Notes: generated by a model from the letters alone, not told the origin. Positions 1-7,658 are shown, counted from the stretch's first letter. The stretch: DNA of 44,371 bases from JBKQHQ01 sp052148715 (GCA_052148715.1 JBKQHQ010000028.1:1-44371); one strand, 5' to 3'. A program made the numbers and translations.

Positions 1-705
1 CTCTTGCTACTTCCACTCCTCAATGAGAGTGGCCCTGTCGCGGCAGCGCTGCGAGCCGGGCCCATCAGGTGCGCCGCGTTTGATCGCCATCAACGTGCGT
101 TCCTCGCGCCGACAGGCGATCGCACGCTTTATCTCGAAAACGCCATCAGCGCCAAGCGGCGCAAGGAACTTCGCCGGCAGCGCCATCGACTCGCCGACGG
201 CGGCTCGGTTGTATTTTCCGTGGCGCAGGAGCCGAATGAGGTCGCCGCGGCTCTGGACGATTTCCTCGCCCTTGAGGCCGGCGGCTGGAAGGGCCGCGCG
301 GGCACCGCGATCGCGCAGAATCCCGACATACGTCGTTTCGTCGAATCTGCTGTAATGGCCCTCGCGAACCGCGGCAGCGCGCAGGTCGCGCGCCTCCTGC
401 GAGGCACGCAACCGGTCGCCAGCGCGATAACACTATCGAGCGGTCGCGGCGCCTGGGGATGGAAGATCGCATATGACGAGAGCTTTGCCGCCGCTTCGCC
501 GGGCGTGCAGCTCTATTTCGATCTCACCACCACACTGCTCGCCGATCCTGCAATTGCATTCGTCGATTCCTGCGCCACCCCGGATCATCCGATGATCGAT
601 CATCTACCTTGTACGACGGAGCACGTTGGAATGAGCGGCGAAAAAAAATCCTACGCTGCCGCAACCCGCAGCTTGTGGCCTTGGCCGTGCGCAAACGCCC
701 AATAG
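1..705 (+). CDS. BioF2-like (Acetyltransf_6) GNAT acetyltransferase, 5' truncated
   Basis: The reading frame is open from the first base, so the gene begins outside the window; only about 234 C-terminal residues are present. The visible part matches the C-terminal BioF2/CelD-like acyltransferase domain: a basic KRRKELRRQRHRL helix, then FLALEAGGWKGRAGTA, and later WGWKIAYDESF and SPGVQLYFDL, the usual hallmarks of this GNAT subgroup. Family members (FemAB-like fold) transfer acyl or aminoacyl groups and often occur in polysaccharide or carrier-protein gene sets; the substrate cannot be read here. Its 3' end overlaps the convergent aminotransferase gene by 55 bases. Family is sure, role is not. 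Confidence 0.8.
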   Translation, partial: LLLLPLLNESGPVAAALRAGPIRCAAFDRHQRAFLAPTGDRTLYLENAISAKRRKELRRQRHRLADGGSVVFSVAQEPNEVAAALDDFLALEAGGWKGRAGTAIAQNPDIRRFVESAVMALANRGSAQVARLLRGTQPVASAITLSSGRGAWGWKIAYDESFAAASPGVQLYFDLTTTLLADPAIAFVDSCATPDHPMIDHLPCTTEHVGMSGEKKSYAAATRSLWPWPCANAQ

Positions 706-1535
706 AGCTCGCGCGCCTGACGATAGAGCGGTCCCGGCGGCAGCTCGCGCGCGTCGATGCGCGTGATCGGCGACACCTTTGAGAAATTCCCCGAAGAAAA
801 GATCTCATCGGCGTTCTGGAAGTCGGCGTAGCTCAGGGTCTTTTCGACCACCGTCACGCCGGCCTCGGACAGGAGTTTAATGACGCGCTGGCGGGTGATG
901 CCGTTGAGAAACGTTCCGTTCGGCGACGGGGTATAGACCACGCCGTCATTCGCCATGAACACGTTGGCGGTGCCGAGCTCGGCGACATTGCCGAGCATGT
1001 CGCGCATCAGGCAATTGTCGAAGCCGCGTGCCTGGGCTTCGACGATCGCCCGCGCGTTGTTGGGATAGAGGCAACCGGCTTTGGCCTCGACCGGCGCGCA
1101 CTCGGCGGTCGGCCGGCGGAACGGGGAGAGGGTGATGGAGAAGCCCTTCGGCTGCGGCAGCGGCGCCTCGTAGATGCACAGGCACCAGCGGGTCGTTTCC
1201 GGATCGTGGCGGATGCCGCCGGCCGGACCGCTTTCCGCCCAGTACATCGGCCGGATGTAGAGTGCCGCGTCGCGGTCGAACCGGCGCAGGCCGTCGGTCA
1301 CGAGCTCAAGCCAGGCGTCGACGGACACGAGTGGCCGCAGCAAAAAGCTTTCCGCCGACCGGTTGACGCGGGCGCAGTGCAACTCGAGGTCGGGCGTGGT
1401 TCCCTCGAACGCGCGCGCGCCGTCGAAGACCATCGAGCCGAGCCAAGCGGCGTGGGTGCGCGGCCCCATCAGCAAGACATTCCCTTCGTGCCAGCCACCG
1501 TCGAAGAACGTCCAGGTCTTGGAAATCTGCTGCAT
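651..1535 (-). CDS. class IV PLP-dependent aminotransferase, branched-chain aminotransferase-like
   Basis: 294 residues, normal for the fold-type IV PLP family (IlvE, D-amino acid aminotransferase, aminodeoxychorismate lyase). The Schiff-base lysine is K152 in EAKAGCLYPN. Typical downstream blocks follow: ELGTANVF (cofactor phosphate binding), LNGITRQRVI, and ADEIFSSGNFSKVSPI. An N-terminal YIRPMYW segment is like that of branched-chain aminotransferases, which swap the amino group between Leu/Ile/Val and 2-oxoglutarate. It starts 20 bases after the stop of the amino acid:carrier protein ligase gene, so the two are very probably co-transcribed, and the true substrate may belong to that pathway rather than to bulk Ile/Leu/Val synthesis. 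The ribosome site is weak, which fits translation downstream in an operon. Confidence 0.85.
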   Translation of the reverse strand: MQQISKTWTFFDGGWHEGNVLLMGPRTHAAWLGSMVFDGARAFEGTTPDLELHCARVNRSAESFLLRPLVSVDAWLELVTDGLRRFDRDAALYIRPMYWAESGPAGGIRHDPETTRWCLCIYEAPLPQPKGFSITLSPFRRPTAECAPVEAKAGCLYPNNARAIVEAQARGFDNCLMRDMLGNVAELGTANVFMANDGVVYTPSPNGTFLNGITRQRVIKLLSEAGVTVVEKTLSYADFQNADEIFSSGNFSKVSPITRIDARELPPGPLYRQARELYWAFAHGQGHKLRVAAA

Positions 1536-1555
1536 GATTGAACCGCTTCACGCGT

Positions 1556-2479
1556 TCAGATAGTCAGCGCCTTGCGGGCGGGGGCCGGCCATCGTTTGAG
1601 CTCGAGCCCGTGGGTGGCGAACAACGCCAGTGCCAGCCGTTCGAGGCCGAACGCAATGCACACCGTATGTGCCAATTCGCCGTCCTCGCTGCGCAGGTCC
1701 CACGTCTTGCCAAAATGCTCGCGGTGATAGTTGAAGCTCATGCAGGCAGTGGGCTGCTCGGCCGACCGTATCGGGATCAGCAGCTCGAATTTCAACGCCT
1801 GCTCGACTTGATTGGCGGCCATCATCTTGCCGCCGCGGCCGAAAAACGGGTCGCTCGCGGGCGCGATCCGGTAGGTCAAGCCGAGACGATCGGCAAGGGC
1901 GGAGCCCTGCTTGATCCAACGCTCGCGAAAGTCGACGACGCGCTGCGGTGCGCCGACGCAGACGAATTCCCGCATGCGGAACGACTGCAGCCGATCCAGA
2001 TCGCGTGAAGGCTCGCGCCGGAAGCAATCGCAATTCACGTCGAACAGAAGCCCGCCGGTCGGCACCCGGCCGCGCTCGGCAACGAGCGGATAGACCGGGT
2101 AGCAGGCGGCGGGGCTCAATACCAAGTCGGCGGCGGTGAGCGCCGCCGCCCAGTCCTCGCCGGCGTCGAAGCGTTCCACGGCGCGGCGGATGTCCGACTC
2201 TGGTCCCTGCAGACAGCTCACGCAGCCGAGAAAGTGCGGAAAGCTATGCAGGTAGCCCGATTTCTCCAGATGGCGGCGGTTCATGACCGGCGGAAACCGC
2301 AAGATCTCCATGCCCGGCTCGCGCTGCCGCGAGATCAGTCCCGACAGTCCCTCGATGACCTGCTCGAACAACCCCGTGCGCGCATAGACACCGTCGACGC
2401 TCATGGAGCGGAACAGCGCGGCACCGAGCGCCTCGAGCGGATCCTTGAAGTCGAGCGGGGCCTTAAAAGCGAGGTTCAT
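1556..2479 (-). CDS. amino acid:[carrier protein] ligase (class II aaRS-like, SerRS homologue)
   Basis: 307 residues from an ATG preceded by AAGGA; a longer upstream extension in the same frame is low-complexity and unlikely. Family members activate glycine or alanine with ATP and load it onto the phosphopantetheine arm of a small carrier protein, not onto tRNA. Visible class II features are motif 2 (CFRREPSRDLDRLQSFRMREF, with R153/R154 and R168-R170) and motif 3 (AFGLERLALAL). C126 (PAACYP), E171 (RMREF) and C274 (HTVCIAFG) are placed to bind the active-site zinc that holds the amino group, as in atypical archaeal SerRS. There is no N-terminal tRNA-binding coiled coil. The carrier protein lies nearby at 4417-4692. 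Glycine versus alanine preference cannot be decided by eye. Confidence 0.88.
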   Translation of the reverse strand: MNLAFKAPLDFKDPLEALGAALFRSMSVDGVYARTGLFEQVIEGLSGLISRQREPGMEILRFPPVMNRRHLEKSGYLHSFPHFLGCVSCLQGPESDIRRAVERFDAGEDWAAALTAADLVLSPAACYPVYPLVAERGRVPTGGLLFDVNCDCFRREPSRDLDRLQSFRMREFVCVGAPQRVVDFRERWIKQGSALADRLGLTYRIAPASDPFFGRGGKMMAANQVEQALKFELLIPIRSAEQPTACMSFNYHREHFGKTWDLRSEDGELAHTVCIAFGLERLALALFATHGLELKRWPAPARKALTI

Positions 2480-2742
2480 CGGGAGTTGTCCTTCAATTTC
2501 GTCTCGGTCGTCAGAATCTTCTTGATCGCGCGGAGCGCCAAGTCGCGGCCGGCTCGGTGCCTCAGCTTGAAGTGCTGGGTGAGGGACGAGCGCCCGCGTG
2601 ACGCCGGGCGCCATGCGCCGCGCCATGGAGGCTCGGGAGAGGCGGCGCCACAACGGCCGACCGCAAAGCGATAGAAAGACGTATCGCAATCACTCTCCGC
2701 TTCTGGTGGAGAGAGATGCGGGAAGGGATCCTCGCCGTCCAT
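2476..2742 (-). CDS. possible small ORF between acyl-CoA dehydrogenase and ligase genes (doubtful)
   Basis: An 88-codon frame fills most of the 284-base gap between the two neighbouring genes. It begins with an ATG preceded by GAGG and its stop codon overlaps the ligase start as ATGA, the arrangement expected of a translationally coupled operon gene. Against it: the composition is rich in Arg, Pro, Ser and Trp, no domain is recognised, and the DNA contains a hairpin (CTCTCC at 2693-2698 with GGAGAG at 2708-2713), so the region could equally be an intergenic repeat. An upstream TTG at 2758-2760 is an alternative start. Confidence 0.2.
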   Translation of the reverse strand: MDGEDPFPHLSPPEAESDCDTSFYRFAVGRCGAASPEPPWRGAWRPASRGRSSLTQHFKLRHRAGRDLALRAIKKILTTETKLKDNSR

Positions 2743-2763
2743 GCAACACCTCATGTTCAAGCG

Positions 2764-3999
2764 CTAGTCGCGCAGCAGGCCCGGCGTCTCGGACAGCAAC
2801 GACGCGCTCGCGACATTGGTGAGGATGCGGTCGTTGTTGATCATGACGGAGGATGACAACACGTCACGCAGATGACGGCTCACGCTGAAATCGCCGTCGT
2901 TGCGGTAGCCCGACAGGCCGCAGGCTTGCAGCGCGCTCATCACCGTGGCGATGGCGAGCTCCGACGCGTTGACCTTGAGCAGGTTCAGCGCCGCCTGAAA
3001 GTCGAGCGCCTCGAGCTCGATGGCGTCGGGCGCCAGCGCCTCGAACCGCTGCAGATTCGACCCGACGAGCACGCGCAGCATCCCGAGCGATCCGCTGGCG
3101 CGCGTGAAATGCGCGGCGCCCGGCGGCAACTGCCCGCCGGCCCGCCGTGCGGCGTTGCGTACGAACAACCGGGCGCGCTCGACGGCGGCCGCCGCGATGC
3201 CGGCCCAGACGGCGCCCCACATCAGGTGCGCAACCGGCATCATCGTGCGGGCGTGCATTGTTTGGTAGGGGAGCGGCAAGACTTGATCGCGCTCGCCGCC
3301 GGCTTTGAGCAGGAAGCCTGCGCTGCAGGTGCCGCGCATGCCGAGCGCGTCCCAGTCGGAGCGGCGCTCGAGGAAATAGTCTTTCTTCGTGAAAGCCACC
3401 AGCACCTGGTCGGAGCCCGGCGCGTCCGGCGCACGGCGCGCGGTCGTGACGATCCCGTCCGCCTGGGCGCCATAAGACACCACCGTCGCGCTCTTCTCGA
3501 CGGTGACACGCGCGCCGTCCGGCTCGACCGCGGCGGTCGAGGTGCGAAGATCGCCGCCGCCTTGGCCGTCGGTCGTCGAGGATGCAAGCAACATCTGCTC
3601 GCTGCACAGCCGGCGCAGCAGACGGCTGTGCCAGGCGCTGTCGTGAGCGTGGCGAACCAGCAAGGCCACCATGATCTGATGCATCGCGTAGATCATGGCG
3701 GTCGAGCCGCACGACCGGCCGAGCATGTAACAGATGTCGACGACCTCGGAGATGGTCGCGCCTTCGCCACCGAGATTGGCGGGAACCAGAATTCCAAGCA
3801 GGCGCTCGGCGCGGATCGCCGCGAACGCCTCCTCGGGAAATCTTGCCTCGCGATCCACCGCTGCGGCATGGGCCGCGGCGGTTGCAGCGGCGCGTTCGGC
3901 GCGCAGCTTGCGATCGAGCGCCGACGCGTTGCCGGCCGCGGTGGACGCCGCAGCCGCGGCGCGGAACTTGAGATCGGTGGGGGTTACCCGGGTTTGCAT
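2764..3999 (-). CDS. acyl-CoA dehydrogenase family flavoprotein, aminoacyl-carrier cluster
   Basis: 411 residues from the ATG at 3997-3999, chosen because GGAGAG lies 8 bases upstream; an ATG six bases earlier is too close to it. The protein has the acyl-CoA dehydrogenase fold: an alpha N-domain (RFPEEAFAAIRAERLLGILVPANLGGEGA), the mid-domain (SSTTDGQGGGDLRTSTA, then GMRGTCSAGFLL) and a helical C-domain ending with SVSRHLRDVLSSSVMINNDRI. FAD-linked alpha,beta-dehydrogenation of an acyl thioester is the usual chemistry. Its place next to an amino acid:carrier protein ligase and a carrier protein suggests it acts on an aminoacyl- or acyl-S-carrier rather than on a CoA ester. Relatives that oxidise prolyl-S-carrier proteins in pyrrole antibiotic pathways are a known precedent. 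Substrate is an inference. Confidence 0.82.
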   Translation of the reverse strand: MQTRVTPTDLKFRAAAAASTAAGNASALDRKLRAERAAATAAAHAAAVDREARFPEEAFAAIRAERLLGILVPANLGGEGATISEVVDICYMLGRSCGSTAMIYAMHQIMVALLVRHAHDSAWHSRLLRRLCSEQMLLASSTTDGQGGGDLRTSTAAVEPDGARVTVEKSATVVSYGAQADGIVTTARRAPDAPGSDQVLVAFTKKDYFLERRSDWDALGMRGTCSAGFLLKAGGERDQVLPLPYQTMHARTMMPVAHLMWGAVWAGIAAAAVERARLFVRNAARRAGGQLPPGAAHFTRASGSLGMLRVLVGSNLQRFEALAPDAIELEALDFQAALNLLKVNASELAIATVMSALQACGLSGYRNDGDFSVSRHLRDVLSSSVMINNDRILTNVASASLLSETPGLLRD

Positions 4000-4094
4000 G
4001 GCCATGGCTCTCCGCCAGCGAATGAAAGCGACATCGCCGGCCGATCCTGCAAGGGCAGGTGGTGGCGATCGGTGCATCCCACTTTCATACATAT

Positions 4095-4112
4095 TTAGAT
4101 AACAACATCTAA
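4095..4112. promoter_or_regulatory. 18-bp operator-like dyad TTAGAT-N6-ATCTAA
   Basis: TTAGATAACAACATCTAA is a perfect inverted repeat of 6-bp arms with a 6-bp spacer in the AT-rich part of the divergent region, about 95 bases upstream of the acyl-CoA dehydrogenase start. Size and symmetry fit the binding site of a dimeric regulator. No regulator gene lies next to it in this window, so the partner is unknown. Confidence 0.35.
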
Positions 4113-4334
4113 CTCTTCGCCCATGAAGGCAAGCAAGCACAAAGTCTTTCGACCTCAATGGTTACCAGTGCGCATCCAATCATCAATAAATCATGGCCGA
4201 TGTGGACGCTTTGTCCTTTGACCGCACCGGAATAACCGCGAATTTGGCCGGTCTCGTCACAAATGCCGCGCGTGATGCCGCGCCGGAACTACGGCCCGGT
4301 CGGCCGGCTCGTTAAATATCCCCGGGATGTAGAC

Positions 4335-4362
4335 TTGATTTTAGCGTGCGCACCGCTATGCC
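4335..4362 (+). promoter_or_regulatory. weak sigma-70-like promoter candidate for the carrier protein
   Basis: TTGATT at 4335-4340 and TATGCC at 4357-4362 are separated by 16 bases and lie about 55 bases upstream of the carrier-protein start. The -10 box is a poor match; this is the best pair visible on the plus strand here. Confidence 0.22.
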
Positions 4363-4416
4363 TTCGCCGCGCGGGACGGGCCGCATCATCGTTAATTCGA
4401 GATTGGCGTGAGGACC

Positions 4417-4692
4417 ATGGGAAGCACCGGCATGCTTAACAAAACCATCGCAACCCCAAGGGATCGGGTGGTAGCGCTTGTGCAGGAGCGGCTGGCGCGG
4501 CGGGGGATTACCAAGCCGGTCGCTGCCGACGATGATTTGCGCGAGAGCGGGATTTCATCGCTTGACATGGTAAATCTCATGCTCGCCGTCGAGGCCGAGT
4601 TCGGGTTGACCATACCCGAAGCCGACATGACGCCGGCAAACTTCCGCTCCGTCACCGCGATCGAAGCGTTGGTCGCGACCCTTGCTGGGTGA
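4417..4692 (+). CDS. acyl/aminoacyl carrier protein (phosphopantetheine protein)
   Basis: 91 residues from the ATG at 4417; GAGG sits 4 bases upstream. A GTG at 4408 and an ATG at 4432 (with GGAAG 7 bases upstream) are alternatives. The fold is that of an acyl carrier protein: a first helix RDRVVALVQERL, the attachment motif ESGISSLDMVNLM in which the second serine (S48) should carry 4'-phosphopantetheine, the acidic helix II, and TIPEADMTPANFRSVTAI. The usual Asp of the DSL motif is replaced by Ser. Its role is most likely to accept the amino acid activated by the ligase at 1556-2479 and present it to the neighbouring dehydrogenase. It is not beside fab genes, so it is probably not the fatty-acid ACP. 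A phosphopantetheinyl transferase must come from elsewhere. Confidence 0.88.
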   Translation: MGSTGMLNKTIATPRDRVVALVQERLARRGITKPVAADDDLRESGISSLDMVNLMLAVEAEFGLTIPEADMTPANFRSVTAIEALVATLAG

Positions 4693-4736
4693 TCGGCAGC
4701 GCGGATCTCCATCGACTGCGATCGCGCGGAGGTGAC

Positions 4737-5225
4737 CTAAGGCCGCCCCCCAGGCTCGCGACGCGGCACCTCGATGTCGAAATGGAGGGCGATCTCTTTC
4801 GTCCCCAGCGATTCATACAGCGCGATTGCCGGATCATCCCCCATGTCGGCCTGCACGAAAATGACGTAGGCATTTCGCTCGGCGGCGATTTTTCTCAGTT
4901 CGTTTATCAACCCCGTGGCGATGCCCCTGCGCCGGTGACCTTCCAAAACTGCCAGGTCGTAGATGTAAATCTCGCGCCGCTCTTGCTCGAATTTGTCCAA
5001 CTCGTAGGCGGCAAGGCCGCCGATTACCTCCTCGCCCTGCATCGCGACCACGGCAATGAAATGTTGCTTGGCTAACAAGCGCGACAGATACTCGTCGCCA
5101 GGTACGGAATGTTGGTAGGTATCCACCTCTCCGAATGCCTCTCCGAACACGCGCAATAGCTCCTTGAGGCGGGTTACGTCGCTTGCCGTGAGCTGCTGAA
5201 AGATATCGAGGCCAACCTTTGGCAT
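4737..5225 (-). CDS. AAC(3)-I-like GNAT acetyltransferase
   Basis: 162 residues from the ATG at 5223-5225, which has GGA about 9 bases upstream; a longer in-frame start at 5312 would overlap the next gene and adds non-conserved sequence. The protein carries family hallmarks of aminoglycoside 3-N-acetyltransferase type I: VVAMQGEEVIGGLAAYELDKFEQER, EIYIYDLAV, the acetyl-CoA loop HRRRGIATGLI (R98-A103) and YVIFVQADMGDDPAIALYESLG. Characterised members acetylate the 3-amino group of gentamicin-type aminoglycosides. Here the gene is chromosomal, outside any integron or mobile element visible in the window, so its natural substrate may be something else and resistance is unproven. It converges on the carrier-protein gene (44-base gap) and follows the DUF924 gene on the same strand. 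Confidence 0.82.
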   Translation of the reverse strand: MPKVGLDIFQQLTASDVTRLKELLRVFGEAFGEVDTYQHSVPGDEYLSRLLAKQHFIAVVAMQGEEVIGGLAAYELDKFEQERREIYIYDLAVLEGHRRRGIATGLINELRKIAAERNAYVIFVQADMGDDPAIALYESLGTKEIALHFDIEVPRREPGGRP

Positions 5226-5286
5226 GCGGATTCCATTTCCAAGAACGTGCGCGGGATGTAAGAACGAAGGCAGCCGTTGGCCCCCA

Positions 5287-5823
5287 TCAGCCTGAAAACC
5301 CACCCGCGTCAAGAAAGGCTTGCTCTTCCGCGGTCGTCGGGCGGCCGAGGAGCGGGTTGCGATGGGGAAAGCGGCCGAACCGGCGGATGATGGCGGCGTG
5401 CTGCTCGGCGTATTTCAGTCCGTCGGCGTCGCCGGCGTCGCGATACAGCTCGACGCTACGCTCCTGATCGGCGAGCGCCTCCGAATGCATGAACGGCAGA
5501 TAGAAGAACTGCCGTTCGGGCGGCGGGAACGAACGGTCGAAGCCGCGCGCGAGCGCGCGTTGCGCGACGGCTCGGGCGAGCGGATCGGTGGCGTAAGCCC
5601 GCGCCGTGCCGCGAAACATGTTGCGGGGCATCTGATCGAGCAGGATCAGCAGTGCCAGCGCGCCGTCGGGCGTTACTTCAAGGTCGTCGAGGTGGCCGCT
5701 CGTCGCGCGCTCGTAGGCGGGCAAGAATTGGCGGCGGATCTCGGCGTCAAAGGCGTCATCGCGGGTGAACCATTTTTGCTCGCCGCCCGTGCGCCAAAAC
5801 TGCAGGATGTCGGAAGGATGCAT
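5287..5823 (-). CDS. DUF924 family protein
   Basis: 178 residues, the usual length for DUF924, an all-helical TPR-like family of unknown function common in Proteobacteria. Characteristic segments are ILQFWRTGGEQKWF, LALLILLDQMPRNMFRGTARAYATD, and FFYLPFMHSEALADQERSVELY. It starts 35 bases after the stop of the acyl-CoA synthetase gene, so the two probably share a transcript, followed by the AAC(3)-I-like gene. The ribosome site before the ATG is weak. No enzymatic residues can be named. Confidence 0.85.
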   Translation of the reverse strand: MHPSDILQFWRTGGEQKWFTRDDAFDAEIRRQFLPAYERATSGHLDDLEVTPDGALALLILLDQMPRNMFRGTARAYATDPLARAVAQRALARGFDRSFPPPERQFFYLPFMHSEALADQERSVELYRDAGDADGLKYAEQHAAIIRRFGRFPHRNPLLGRPTTAEEQAFLDAGGFSG

Positions 5824-5858
5824 GTCAGGCCCGATGGTAAATGCTCGTGCCGCCGCGA

Positions 5859-7658
5859 TCAGAGCCGCACCTCGCCGGCTTGAATGCGCGCATAGAGCTG
5901 CGGATCGAGCGGCACGAAGGCGCGTTTCTCGGGATCGTTGAAATAGAGCCGCGTCGATGTCTTCGATGGATCGAAGCCCTGCTCGACCAAATTGACCTTC
6001 CTCTGCTTGAAGGTCGAGGTGATTTCGATCTCTTCGCCGATGCGCAGAAAGAGCGGCCGGGCGTAGTCGGGCAAATGCTTGATCAGGTACTCGCGGAAAG
6101 CCGCAAGGTCGAGCTCGCCCTCGATCCGCAGTGAGGCCATGCCGGCGCGCCCATCCTTGCCGGCGACGCGCACGCCATAGACCACGGCTTCCAATATTCC
6201 CGGGAACGCGGTCATCACCTCAGCCACCTCGAAGGTCGATACGTTCTCGCCCTTCCAGCGAAAAGTGTCGCCCACCCGGTCGATGAAATAGAAATAGCCG
6301 CTCTCGTCCTGCTTCATGATGTCGCCGGTGCGGAACCAGGCGTCACCCTTCTCGAACACGTCGCGCAGGATTTTCTTTGCGGTCGCGGCCTGCTCCGCAT
6401 AACCCTCGAAACGGCTGCCGGGCTTGGTCGGATCCTTGAGGATCTTGCCGATGACTTCGCCGGCCTCATTGGCCTTGCAGGGGATGCAGAAGCCCTGCGC
6501 ATTGCGCACCGGTTGCTCGCTCTCCACGTCGAATTGCACGATGATGGTCGGGAAGCGGTGCGCCAGAAACCACGGAATGCGACCGACCGCGCCGCGCTTG
6601 CCGGTGAAATTGAACACCGAGACGTTGCCTTCGGTCGCCGCATAGAATTCAAGAATCTGCGGGATGCGAAACCGGTCCTTGAACTCGTTCCAAACGTCGG
6701 GACGAAGCCCGTTGCCGCAGGCCATCCGCAGCCGATGCTTGGTCTCGAGCGGATCGGGCGGCGTGTTCACCAGATACCGGCAGAGCTCGCCGATATACAG
6801 GAACACCGTGCACTCGTTGTGCACCACATCGTTCCAAAATTCGCGCGCGGAAAATTTTTCGCGGATGAAGACGGAGCCGCCTTTGATCAGCAATGCCCCG
6901 GGCGCGACGACGCCGCCGACCGTGTGGTACATCGGCAGGGAAACATAGGCGCGATCGCTCGCGCGCGTATTCATGACCCCGGCGAAACCGTGACTGGCGA
7001 GCATCAGGCGGTAATGATTGATGTTCGCGGCCTTCGGCAGGCCGGTGGTGCCGGAGGTATAGATGTAGAGCGCGTTGTCTTCGATGGTGAGCGGACGGCG
7101 CTCGGATGCGTCGAGCGTCGAGCCCGGCAGATTGTCGATCGCCTGATCGATGCGGGGGAACTCGTGGCTCCCGTCGCCGTGCATCCACACCGTTGGCCTC
7201 CCTTGCAACAGTGGCTTGGCGGTGCTGAACGTGTCCAACAGTTGTGCGGCCACGATGATGTGCTTGGGCGCGACGACGTTCATGCAATGCGCCAGCGAGG
7301 AGCCGACGAGGTTGATATTCAGGAGCGACACGACGCCGCCCGCCCGCGTGACGCCGAGCCACACCGCCACGTATTCCGGCCGGTTCGGCATCAGGAGGCA
7401 GACCGTGTCGCCCTTGTTGAGCCCTTGGTCGAGCGCCCACCGCGCGTAACGGTTCGAGCGCTCGCTGAGCGAGCGGTAGCTGAAGCGCTCGTGCGCGCTG
7501 AGGAGGGCGGGAGCGTCGCCGAACTGCTGCGCAGCCTGCTCGATCACGTCGGGGAACACGCGCGTCGGGTTCTTGGCGATCGGCGTGGTCATCCTGAGCG
7601 TGCGCAACGCTCCTTGCATAAAGACCGCATCGTCTCTCAGTCGATCGAGGAAACCCAT
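5859..7658 (-). CDS. long/very-long-chain fatty acyl-CoA synthetase (FATP/FadD6 type)
   Basis: 599 residues starting at an ATG with GGAG and AAGG just upstream. It belongs to the ANL adenylate-forming superfamily: the phosphate-binding motif is YIYTSGTTGLPKA (198-210), then EFYAATEGNVSVFN, the GDIMKQDESGYFYFIDRVGDTFRWKGENVSTFEVAEV block (A7-A8), and a C-terminal lysine region TSTFKQRKVNLVEQGFDP. The pattern is closer to FATP/very-long-chain acyl-CoA synthetases than to E. coli FadD. The reaction is fatty acid + ATP + CoA to acyl-CoA, at the membrane, probably with uptake. It leads a minus-strand group with DUF924. A palindromic repeat lies directly upstream. Confidence 0.9.
   Translation of the reverse strand: MGFLDRLRDDAVFMQGALRTLRMTTPIAKNPTRVFPDVIEQAAQQFGDAPALLSAHERFSYRSLSERSNRYARWALDQGLNKGDTVCLLMPNRPEYVAVWLGVTRAGGVVSLLNINLVGSSLAHCMNVVAPKHIIVAAQLLDTFSTAKPLLQGRPTVWMHGDGSHEFPRIDQAIDNLPGSTLDASERRPLTIEDNALYIYTSGTTGLPKAANINHYRLMLASHGFAGVMNTRASDRAYVSLPMYHTVGGVVAPGALLIKGGSVFIREKFSAREFWNDVVHNECTVFLYIGELCRYLVNTPPDPLETKHRLRMACGNGLRPDVWNEFKDRFRIPQILEFYAATEGNVSVFNFTGKRGAVGRIPWFLAHRFPTIIVQFDVESEQPVRNAQGFCIPCKANEAGEVIGKILKDPTKPGSRFEGYAEQAATAKKILRDVFEKGDAWFRTGDIMKQDESGYFYFIDRVGDTFRWKGENVSTFEVAEVMTAFPGILEAVVYGVRVAGKDGRAGMASLRIEGELDLAAFREYLIKHLPDYARPLFLRIGEEIEITSTFKQRKVNLVEQGFDPSKTSTRLYFNDPEKRAFVPLDPQLYARIQAGEVRL

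Larger units (their letters stand above)
4000..4416. promoter_or_regulatory. divergent intergenic region between acyl-CoA dehydrogenase and carrier-protein genes
   Basis: 417 bases without a convincing gene. The side nearest the dehydrogenase is AT-richer (about 4085-4115) and carries a dyad described separately. The carrier-protein side has a weak sigma-70-like pair. Long reading frames crossing it on either strand are extensions of the coding frame or its antisense, without ribosome sites. The region is the natural place for shared control of the two halves of the cluster. Confidence 0.5.

Noticed and set aside
2872..4098. 408-codon open frame on the plus strand
   Set aside because: Exactly antisense to the acyl-CoA dehydrogenase; Arg/Gly/His-rich, no domain, no ribosome site.
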